DNA from: Schizophyllum amplum
Lineage: Eukaryota > Basidiomycota > Agaricomycetes > Agaricales > Schizophyllaceae
Length of the DNA stretch: 64,000 bases
NCBI GenBank assembly: GCA_007026445.1
Contig: VDMD01000009.1
Coordinates: 310,001-374,000 of the forward strand
Direction: 5' to 3'
Both the position numbers and the translations under genes were made by a program. Each line of letters starts with the position of its first letter. The first letter of the stretch is position 1. This document shows positions 34,080 through 42,923 of this stretch, piece by piece. The notes beneath the pieces were generated by a model that saw nothing but the letters and a program-made list of their open reading frames with translations, ran no database searches and was not told the DNA's origin.

Positions 34080-34803
34080 GAGGGCTCGGTTTCGAACATA
34101 CACTTGTCATATTGCATCGTGCGAAATATGTCGGTAGCATGAAATTGACGACTTCAAGCTTCAAGCTTCAAGAGGCAAGTAATTGAAGAGGACTTGACTT
34201 TGGGATCAAGATACTTACGCGTGGCCATGTAACACGTGCTACCACATCTCCATGCGGATGAATGTCACTGACCTGGCATTTCCGCTTCTTCCTCTCCTGC
34301 TCACGCTCAGTAATCAGTGTCCATAAGGCCTGCCAAGCTCCACAAGACCTGTAGATTGCATTTTCGACGGCTAAGTATCTGAGAACAGAAACGGATAACA
34401 CACAGAGCCGGCAAACGCCGTTCATGAGAAGGACGACGTCTAAGTAAGTAATCAATGTGATCGCAGCTGTAAGTATCCCACGCCGCCGCTCGCACGATAC
34501 TTAGGCTTAGCGTCGCAGAGAGCATGCCTTGAGCCAACATCATATGTGCATTAAGGCAGGAAGGAGGAATATGGCAATGAAGTCGCGGTTGATCGCTAAC
34601 ACCGTCGTTCCCAGATGACTGCCAGACTGAGCAAAGCTCCCACGACGGCGCTATGTTAGCGCTACCCGGGCGCTACCTACCTGTAGGCGAATCCCCTTGT
34701 GTAACGCAAGATGAGGGGCCACTGTACCTCGAGCTGCACCTGCGCGCGACAGGCCGAAGAGAAGCGTGGGACACTTACATCAGCGAACGAGGAGAAATGG
34801 ATT
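34080..34803. other. Intergenic with a short heptamer repeat
   Basis: About 720 bases. Three head-to-tail copies of CTTCAAG occupy 34152-34172. Frames on both strands are short and unconvincing. The first exon of the following esterase could begin inside this stretch. Confidence 0.4.
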
Positions 34804-36524
34804 ATGGAGATGATGGTCTCCGGTTTTTGTCAAGTCTTTGTCATGATTCTCCCTGCGGGTTCTGGTATCCTCTGGGGCGCATTCGCGCTCCTGCGCGTGA
34901 TGTCTGTACTCGCACACGACGACTTCGCCACCAACTGTGCCTCCTTCGTCAACCAGATCAATTTGGAGAATGTCACTGCATACACGACGGAGTACATCAC
35001 TGCCGGAACGAATATCACGATCGACAAACATCCTTCATGCCATTTGGAACCTCCGTATTTGGTTGTCAGCTCGACAATTTGCCGTGTTCGGATGAACGTG
35101 ACGACTTCGGAGAGAAGCGAGATACGTATGGAAGCGTGGTTCCCGCAGGACTACACCGGTCGATTTCTAAGCACAGGCAACGGCGGCCTTGGTGGTTGTA
35201 AGTGTGCATTATTGCAGATATCTTATTTTCAAGATTAACGTTCGCCTAGGTATCCAGTACCCTGACATTGATTACGCGGCCTCCCTTGGCTTCGCGACCG
35301 TCGGCGCCAACAACGGCCACGAAGGCATGGTTGGTGTGCATTTCCTCAATAACCCGGAAGTCATCACCGACTTCGCCTGGCGCTCTGTCCACACCGGTGT
35401 GGTGGTCGGCAAGGCGCTGAGCGCGCTCTTCTACGGCGCGCCGCACTCTAAGTCCTACTACATTGGCTGCTCGACCGGTGGTAGACAGGGTATGAAGATG
35501 GTGCAGGACTTCCCGGAGGATTTCGATGGCGTGTTGGCGGGCGCGCCTGGAGTGGCCTGGAATGATCTGCTCTACTGGGGCGGCTCCTTTTTTGGAATGA
35601 CTGGCCCCAAAGGCTCGGACTCGTTCGTGCCAGCGGAAATGTGGGCAGGCCTCATCCATCAGGAGGTACTCAACCAGTGCGACGGGTTGGATGGCGCGAT
35701 AGACGGCGTCCTAGAGAACCCGGATCTGTGTCAGTTCAACCCAATGTCGCTGATCTGCCCGGACGGCGACACGACGAACTGTCTCACCCCAACGCAGGCG
35801 GAGACGGTGCGCAAGATATTCAGCCCGATCTACGACGAGGACGGCGAGCTTGTCTTCTCGCGCATGCAGCCCGGGGCAGAGGTTCTTGCAGGTGTCCGTC
35901 AATTCACTGGCGAGCCGTACCCGTTCGCCGCCGTATGTCTTCTCGCTGGTTCATCGATATTCCTTGCTAAAATCCTTGTTTTAGGAATGGTGGCGCTACG
36001 TTGTCCACAACGACTCGTCTTGGGATCCTGCGACAATAACCATCGCGGATCTCAAGGCTGCTAGGGAACAAAATCCCGCTGGCATCTCGGCGTTCAACGG
36101 CGACCTTTCAGCCTTCGAGCTCACTGGTGGCAAGATCCTCCAGTATCATGGGCTTATGGACGACCTCATCACCTCGGACCACTCCAAGCGGTATTACTCC
36201 CTTGTGCAAGAGTCGATGGGGAAGGAACCCGAGGAGCTCGATGCGTTCTACCGCTTCTTCCCTATCAGTGGCATGGAACATTGCAGCTTTGGCGACGGCG
36301 CATACAGGATCGGGAACCTGCAAACAGGTTACGCGGGAAAGAGTCCCGACGAGAATGTGTTGATGGCGTTGGTTCAGTGGGTGGAGGAGGGCGTGGCGCC
36401 AGAGGTTGTGCGCGGTACGGACGCCAACGGGACCTACTGGCGAGCGCACTGCAAGTGGCCGAAGATGAATAAGTATCTCGGTCTAGGGTCGTACTGGGAT
36501 GAATTTGCGTGGCAGTGTATATGA
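34804..36524 (+). CDS. Tannase/feruloyl esterase family protein
   Basis: Enzymes of this alpha/beta-hydrolase family cut ester bonds of ferulic or gallic acid in plant material. The frame begins at the ATG at 34804 with a hydrophobic leader ending RVMSVLAHDDFA; the exact start is uncertain because this leader is not a textbook signal peptide. Then NCASFVNQINLENV, MEAWFPQDYTGRFLSTGNGG, an intron, and GFATVGANNGHEG. The nucleophile motif is YYIGCSTGGRQG, where the Cys before Ser pairs with the Cys after His in MEHCSFGDG; the acid is in YHGLMDDLI. A calcium-loop motif reads NQCDGLDGAIDGVLENPDLC. Introns at about 35200-35249 and 35936-35985 splice in frame. The length of about 540 residues fits the family, and the protein is expected to be secreted. 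Confidence 0.88.
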
Positions 36525-36680
36525 GGGAGTGTTGCCCGTAATTGTCTCGCTTAATCTTTCACTTCCTTCGATCATAACCGAGCGTAGAATGGACCAGCCG
36601 GATTGGCTGTGGTAGTACATACTATTACACTTTCCATACTACATACTGTGCATCGTGGATGAGAATGGCGCCCATTTTCC

Positions 36681-38006
36681 TCACACCAAGTCCACCTCTC
36701 CCCTTTCCACCAGGTCCGCCACAGCCTCGTACGGTAGAAGGTAAATATCCCCGCGCGCGAATTGCAGGGCAGTATTGCTAGGACGAGGTCAGGATGTTGA
36801 TGAGGGTGCAGGATTAGATGAGACGCTAGGCGTCCCAGCTTTTAGCTGGGCGGAGGAAGCACGTTCAGATGAACGAGAGGAGCGGCCCATAAGCGAGTCG
36901 AAAATATGACTAGCTGCTAAACAAGCCACTCACTCTGCCAGCCTTACAGGCCCGCAAGCAACACGTGCGCGGGCGAAGACAGGCCGTGCGGTGTCGGGAG
37001 GCGGCACTGGGCGGGTTCAGTCAGTCGCGAGAGGTAATGCCAGTTAAGTAAGTCATCGTGCGATGAAGGTTCGGAGACGAAGGGAGCGACATCGAGCGAA
37101 GTGCGATCACTCACCCATTCCCGGAACAAACAACGGCGCATCGTCCAGCGTCGCCTGGGCAGGCGGAAGCGCTTGCAAGACGGAGAGGTAAAGATGCCGG
37201 TCAGTGAGGGAAGCATGGCTAGTGAAGGAGGCAGGATGAGCAAGCGAATTTAGAGAGAAACGAGAGAGAAAACCGATGAGCAAGGGGCGGGTCCTCGATA
37301 CTAGTATAACATCACAGCTGTACTTACCGTCTGGCGTGATCGAGCTCCGCGACGGATATTCGCTCTTGAACCTCCGGGTGTGTCATGATGTAGCGTGCGT
37401 ATTTCTCAAGCTGGAACCATGGTCAGAAATCGAGCTCCGGTGTACATCGAATAGCGATCACACCTTCCATAGCCTCGCTCTAACATATGATCGGACGATA
37501 AATCGTGCGCGTTCTATCTCAGTCTGTACCAGCGTAATGCGAGCGTGTTCGGCCTCAGAGGCAGCCTGATCTCCGCGGAGGGCAAGGACGACGGAAGACT
37601 GGCCAAAACAGAACCGAGCAATACAAAAACAGCAAAAGAAGCGAGGGGTAAGGGGGGGAGTCCATGATGATCAGAGACGGCATGCCGTTATGTGCACAGT
37701 GCAGCGCACCTGTCGTCGAATATGATCAAGGACAGCATTTAGTAGCTCGACCTGCGCGGGGAGAATATCAGGCGCATTCCGCTCGTTCATCCAATGTCGC
37801 ATCAGCTGAGCAAGCGGTGGCCCGTTGTCTTCCTCGTCTAGATCATCGAAAGCGGTAGTGGTAGTTGTCGTCTTGCCCATACGGCGAGGTGCCGCGCGCG
37901 GCGGCGCGTCGATGTCCATATGATTGTCGTCGTCGTCATCGTCAGGCGCGCCCATTGCGCGGTCGAGGAAGGCATTGCGCTTGTACTCGATATCCCAATT
38001 TGACAT
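36681..38006 (-). CDS. SLD5: GINS complex subunit SLD5
   Basis: GINS joins Cdc45 and MCM2-7 to form the replicative CMG helicase. The start at 38006 gives MSNWDIEYKRNAFLDRAMG, then an Asp-rich stretch and the conserved A-domain helix PPLAQLMRHWMNERNAPDIL and PAQVELLNAVLDHIRRQ. Later exons, read through several introns, give pieces of the IEKYARYI type near 37390 and a helix around 37200 with LPPAQATLDDAPLFVPGMG. The C-terminal B-domain ends FARGDIYLLPYEAVADLVER then GEVDLV, the expected SLD5 ending, before the TGA at 36681-36683. Not every exon border was resolved. It overlaps nothing and is convergent with the esterase. Confidence 0.88.
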
Positions 38007-38543
38007 GGTGGTGGAAAGAACAATGGACGCGTCGCAGCTTGGGACGCGTGATCTGTGACGTCGGAACTCGGATTCGGAACGCGTCGCGTGGGCGCGTGAC
38101 GCGCGGATAGTCAGTTGAACTTTCCTAATTCCCTCCGCCATGATCTTCGTCTCGAGACCCCTCTTCAGCGGTCCGCATGGCCCCTGACGGCGTCTGGGAT
38201 GCTCATGTATGAAGCCATTGACGCGCCTTATCTCAGTGTGTAGCTGGACCAGACTTGAGACGACTTCAAGGGTGGCGATTCAGAACTAGCCAAGAGCCAG
38301 CTGACCACTGGCGACGGGAGACCTGACCGTGCCCAACGCATCGCTCATACGCACCATGAAACGCCTCATGATCTACCGGAGGAAATGCTACTGGATTGCT
38401 ATGACATGGACCGACACGGGTGACACGCCCTTGGCGGATATAAAAGACCGCTAATTTGTGCGCTCGTCTTTCTTCCGGTTCCGCCTTCCCCCACATCCCA
38501 CCCAATACATTTTCCTACGCTCTCAACGACTACAACGCACATC
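38007..38543. promoter_or_regulatory. Divergent promoter region, SLD5 / secreted protein
   Basis: About 540 bases between two diverging starts. A clear TATA box lies on the plus-strand side (38439). On the SLD5 side there are GACGCG/ACGCGT-type sequences (ACGCGT near 38027, GACGCG near 38098), resembling MluI cell-cycle box elements used by replication genes; this is suggestive only. Confidence 0.45.
38439..38445 (+). promoter_or_regulatory. TATA box of secreted Cys-rich protein
   Basis: GGATATAAAAGACC, about 100 bases before the ATG at 38544. Confidence 0.65.
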
Positions 38544-39458
38544 ATGTTCGCCCGCACCATCTTCTTCGCCTGCGCGCTCGTCCCAGCGCTCGCTGCGTCC
38601 ATTGCCTCGCGAGAGTCTGCTGACAACATTGTATATGTCACCGACGAGTACGAATACTGGTATGTGCATCGTCCTCAGCCGCGGATGTAAGCGCTCACTC
38701 TCCGTAGCATGATTATGCCGAGGTTCGTACGATGATCTCCGGTCATGGCGCACTCAAGGCCCTTCACTCTTCGCGCTCCGAGAGGCTCAGCCGGTCAGAT
38801 GTTGACGGGAACTTTCAGGCATAAGCACACCGATATTGGCGACAGCGAACACCCAGGCGGCATGAAGACGTACTGCTCGCCATCCGCCCACTTTGACGAC
38901 TCGCAGGGTACGCTTCCAGGCGACTTCTGGACGAACGTGGCCTTCGTTTCAGGCAAAGGGAAGAAAGGCGGGCGCACCGCTCAGCGTGAGTTTTGCTCTC
39001 TATGCACACCCCATTCGAAGTGATCAATGTTGCCAGTGACGGGCTGCATCGACCCCACCAAGGTCGACCGCTTGAATGCTAACGATGCAGGAGGTAAGGC
39101 AAATTCTTCAGATACGAAACTGAAGAGCTCACAATCTACATCAGGCCAGTACGACTCTAGCGGCGGGACCCACGGTCAGGGTAACCCTCAAGGTAGCGTC
39201 TGTCTTGGGTAAGCCGCTGTCCCGATCGACTACCATTCATGAACTGACGCTGGGTATTCAGCTACAAACACTACGTCGAGTTGGTCGAGCCCGCAGGCAA
39301 TCGCGCCTGTCTCAAGTGCTGCGACGACCCGGCTGACTGCCCGGTGTCTATGGGTGAGCTTTCTGACGCATATATGCGCCATGCAACTAGCTTATCTCTT
39401 CCCAGACACTTCGGGCTGCCCCACCGTCATCCCCGGCGACTACTTCTGGTGCAACTGA
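38544..39458 (+). CDS. Small secreted Cys-rich protein of Agaricomycete type
   Basis: The start at 38544 gives a signal peptide, MFARTIFFACALVPALAAS. Exons separated by introns of about 50-70 nt join to give roughly 200 residues: NIVYVTDEYEYC, MIMPRGSAGQMLTGTF, GGMKTYCSPSAHFDDSQG, LPGDFWTNVAFVSGKG, LTGCIDPTKVDRLNANDAGG, GQYDSSGGTHGQGNPQGSVC, GYKHYVELVEPAGNRACLKC, then CDDPADCPVSM and the last exon DTSGCPTVIPGDYFWCN before the TGA at 39456. About ten Cys, several paired as CC or CxxC, point to a disulphide-stabilised extracellular protein. Similar hypothetical proteins are common in basidiomycete secretomes; their role is unknown. It shares no catalytic motif with known enzymes. Confidence 0.82.
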
Positions 39459-39803
39459 GCGTTGCGGACCATTACGAACAGTGAACACGGACAGCTGCTA
39501 CGATCATGACATCTCTACTGTTTCTGTGGGACGATTTGGACATACTACTCACGGCATTACTATCGTACACCTTGCTATTATTTCTTGGAAGATGCTTAAC
39601 TATCCTGCGGCGCGTAGGTGAACACATTTTCTCTCGGATGTGGTTTCCGTGAGGAGCGTCGAACGATGCCGAGTCACGCACTCATCGCCTTGTCATCGCC
39701 GTCGTCGCGCCGCAACCTTGCCGCAATCCTGAGAAGCAATGTTCATTTCTGAAACCTACCTTCATCTTCCCTTTCTTCCTTTCATCTTTTGTTCTTAGCG
39801 ACC
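39459..39803. other. Intergenic
   Basis: About 345 bases. CT-rich sequence (CTTCATCTTCCCTTTCTTCC) just before 39804 looks like a promoter or leader. An upstream exon for the next gene could hide here, for example from an ATG at 39739. Confidence 0.4.
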
Positions 39804-41280
39804 ATGGACGACGCGGCCGTGAACATCAACGTGACAGTCGACGACTTTGACTCTGTGCTGTGGTACTCGCAGCAGAGCGACTGGCAGACGCCGGACCCGT
39901 CCTCCGCGGATTACCACCCAGAGAGCAGCGAATGGCTGCGCGGGACGTATCACTACACGGAGGTCGAGGGCGCGTCCGTTGCTTTCAATTTCACCGGTGC
40001 GTGCGCGCGTTCAGCAGCACCCTCAGCGACTGATCCTCTGAGCGCGCAGGCCCGACGGTCTTCGTCTACGGCGCGGCGGGACCCAACTATGGCAACTACT
40101 CGGTGACGATGGACCAGGTCGTCCTCCAGCGCTCGGCGTACCAGTCGGACAACGCGTCGTCGCCATACCTGCTGTACAGCGCGCGCAACTTGACGTACGA
40201 CAACCACCAGCTGACGCTCGCGAACGCGGGCGGGGGCGGGCTCCTCCTCGACTTTATCGACACGACGGTGCAGCTGGCGCCTGCGGGGTGAGCGGTGCGG
40301 CGCGGTCCGTGGCGCCCGCGGGCTGACGATGCGCACAGGGCGACGGTCGACAATCGCACGCTGGAAGAGACGGACGACTCCATCACGTACTCGGGCGAGT
40401 GGGGCAGCAACCAGTCGGGCAACTTTAGCGGCGGAGGGTCCACGTATACGAACGAGGACGGGGGAAGCTTCGAGCTTGACTTCCGAGGTGCGTGCGCCGT
40501 GCGCAGACTGCATCTAGTGTTCACGCAAAACTCCAGCGTCGGCGATCTATGTCTTTGGGGACAAGAAGAACGACCACGGGCTTTACAATGTGACCCTGAC
40601 GTCCCAGAACACGTCGACGTCGCAGATACTTAGCGGCGTCTCGGGATGCGGGGGAGCTTTCGGCGAAACATGCGAGCAGCAGCAGCCATCGCTCAAGTTC
40701 TTTGCGTCCAACCTGGCCAACCAGACCTACCACTTGAAATTATCGAACATTGCTGGCGAGAACAACTCGTACTTTGGTGCGTTTTCATGCATATACCCAA
40801 CTTCACAGCGCATATACCCAGTTTTCTTCCGCAACTACGCGCTCCCTGCTGTGCGGATAAACTCATACTCCCTCTTCTCCGAATAACCCTTGATATTGCG
40901 CAAGGGCTGGGACGCGTACGCCCTACTCCCCATCCACCAGCGCATACACCCACTTCTCTGCATATATCTGCTTTCCTGCGCGTACATCGACACTTCGCGC
41001 ATGTACCCACTTTCCTATACATTTGCATCCGCAAGCCGCGCAGCTCTCTGACCTACCTCCAGACCTGGACAGCATCGTACTCAGTGTACCCTCTGAGTAC
41101 GAGCCCCGCGACTTGTCCTCGAACATACCCATCCCCACCAGCTCCGGCGCAAACCCGACCTCGACATCCGGCGGAAACGACGGCGGTGGGAATGGTGCTC
41201 TAGCTTCGGCCACGGCGCTAGGCAACCCCCTTCTGCTCCTTGGCTTTTCCGTGGCGTGGCTTGCACGGAAGATACTTTAG
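39804..41280 (+). CDS. Two-domain surface-type protein with hydrophobic C-terminus
   Basis: The frame begins at the ATG at 39804 (MDDAAVNINVTVDDFDSVLW). Two similar beta-type segments follow, each opening with an Asn/Thr-rich strand and WYSQQSDW or YSGEWGSNQSG: the first continues TYHYTEVEGASVAFNFTG and VFVYGAAGPNYGNYSVTMD; the second continues GGGSTYTNEDGGSFELDF and IYVFGDKKNDHGLYNVTL. This duplicated galactose-binding-like arrangement is common in Agaricomycete cell-surface proteins. Many N-x-S/T sites suggest glycosylation. The last exon is Ser/Gly/Asn-rich and ends in NPLLLLGFSVAWLARKIL, which could be a GPI signal or membrane anchor. No signal peptide is present at this start, so either an upstream exon is missing or export is unconventional. 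The intron before the last exon is long and repeat-bearing. Confidence 0.7.
40788..41020 (+). repeat. Degenerate ~19-nt repeat inside an intron
   Basis: Copies of a unit close to GCGCATATACCCACTTTCC occur at about 40788-40806, 40808-40826, 40940-40958 and 40997-41015. More diverged copies fill 40959-40996 (TGCATATATCTGCTTTCC and CGCGTACATCGACACTTC). From 40940 to 41015 the copies are back to back. All lie in the roughly 260-nt intron of the surface-type gene, which is several times longer than the usual intron here. Confidence 0.6.
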
Positions 41281-42923
41281 TCGAGCTCCAAGCTCGTGCT
41301 CCTACGGAACATGTTCTAGTCGAACTCAAGCTCGGAGCATCGATGTCTTGTACATCTGGTGTACATCTTCGGAATTGCTGGCCAGTACTATGTCTATCTA
41401 CCTATCTAGCTTGACTCACCTTCGTTGTTGATACCCTACTAATGATGATGTCGACGATAGGCCGTTTGCAGTCGCCTATGACTGTCGCTATTTCGACGGC
41501 CACAGTACAAATCTCGAGGCCTGTTGTGCGGGACAAGAGGTTGGTCGAAGCCATGGTAGGTATGCTGAGTCTGGCCGAAGCCCGCGCCAATCTGCAAGCT
41601 GTGGGCTTTGCCATGCCCTGAAGACAAACGTCACCTCAGTCCAGTAGGTGCACACTGTGGGCGTGTCTTAAGTACTGTACACCAGCTGTGCATTCTTTCA
41701 CGCGTAACACGATGCCTGCGATCTCGCTGATCTCAGTTTAGGTTAACCTCGGTACCGTCGCACTGGATTGTGGCCAAGTCTGGAAGTGTTTTCTGACGAA
41801 TCGCAAGGTACCCCCGGCCTTTCTGCTAGACTTGCGACTCATTGATCTGTTGGATAGGCCGCGCATGCGATTACCGGACAACACGTCGGGAACCCTTGTC
41901 CACACCTGGAAAACAACAATGTGGGCCTATAGCGACCGTGCTACAAGCCAGACCGCGCCACTGTCGTCTGCTACACGTATGGTCACATTGGCAATGGCGT
42001 GGGAGGCCCTGTCCAAATCGCAGAGCTGTGTGACTGCTGTGGGCGCCCTGCATGCTACAGCTGCCTGTATTGTTGCTGCGACCTCGCAGTGGATCGAATG
42101 AACCTTCGCGCAGATCTCCGATGTAGGCTGGCCATGCGTAGGCCGCCTCCCTCGCACTCGCGAATTCGTGCCGCACGCACGCTTCTCGCGCGTCAGATAT
42201 GCACAGCAGTTGTAGACTCATGCAAGACTCATGGCTACAGCTCTGCTTCGAAACTGGCCCATGCGCGAAAATGGAATCCCTTCGTCTTTGGTGCTATTGT
42301 CAAGGCGATTCCGGGTTCCTCTCCCGAACCCGTCACCATTCAACAGCTTTCCTGGCGTGCGTGTCTTATCTCACGCAGACGTGCTCAGTCTCTCGGTCAC
42401 CCTGGCTCTCCTGCTCCCCCCGCAGCGTATGCTCATGGCTTTACACTAGAAGGACAGCGCCCACACCCCTGCTCACATAGGACCCGCACATCATGCATCA
42501 TGCCCTGCCCCGGATATTTATCCCGTTCGGGCATAGCATTCCTCCGGTACGTGGACCTGCTCGTGCCAAATCTATAGTCCGCGCCATAATAACCACTATC
42601 TTTCTCGCTACCAGCTTGGCCTCCTCTTCTCTTCTACACCTCTGTGTCACATAATTCCCTGCTCTTCCCTCGTCGTCAATTCTTTCCATTACATTTGGTA
42701 TCTCTCTGCACGGTTGCCTTTGTTCTCTTGACTCATAGTCCAATTGGTCTGCTTAAGCACACGCGTCGCCTATTATCCGCGCGGCACAATTACACAGGCC
42801 TCCTCGCTCAGGCTCCTCGAAATTAGCCACATATAAGGACAGCCTTGCCTTCCAAAGCCAAACCAGCATTCGGGAGCCTTCCTTTCCGCCATTACCCTAG
42901 CCAGTACTGCGCCGGCCATCTTC
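41281..42923. other. Long stretch without a supported gene
   Basis: About 1.6 kb. Just after the preceding stop, TAGTCGAGCTCCAAGCTC at 41279 is repeated imperfectly as TAGTCGAACTCAAGCTC at 41317. A plus-strand frame open from 41999 to 42577 contains a Cys cluster CDCCGRPACYSCLYCCCD but has its first ATG after that cluster, at 42098, and shows no family resemblance. CT-rich sequence at 42600-42730 probably belongs to the promoter of the ABC gene. Confidence 0.35.

Noticed and set aside
39953..40513. Minus-strand frames of 142-186 codons opposite the surface-type gene
   Set aside because: They are Arg/Val-rich mirrors of GC-rich codons with no motif, while the plus strand has a repeated domain and fitting introns.
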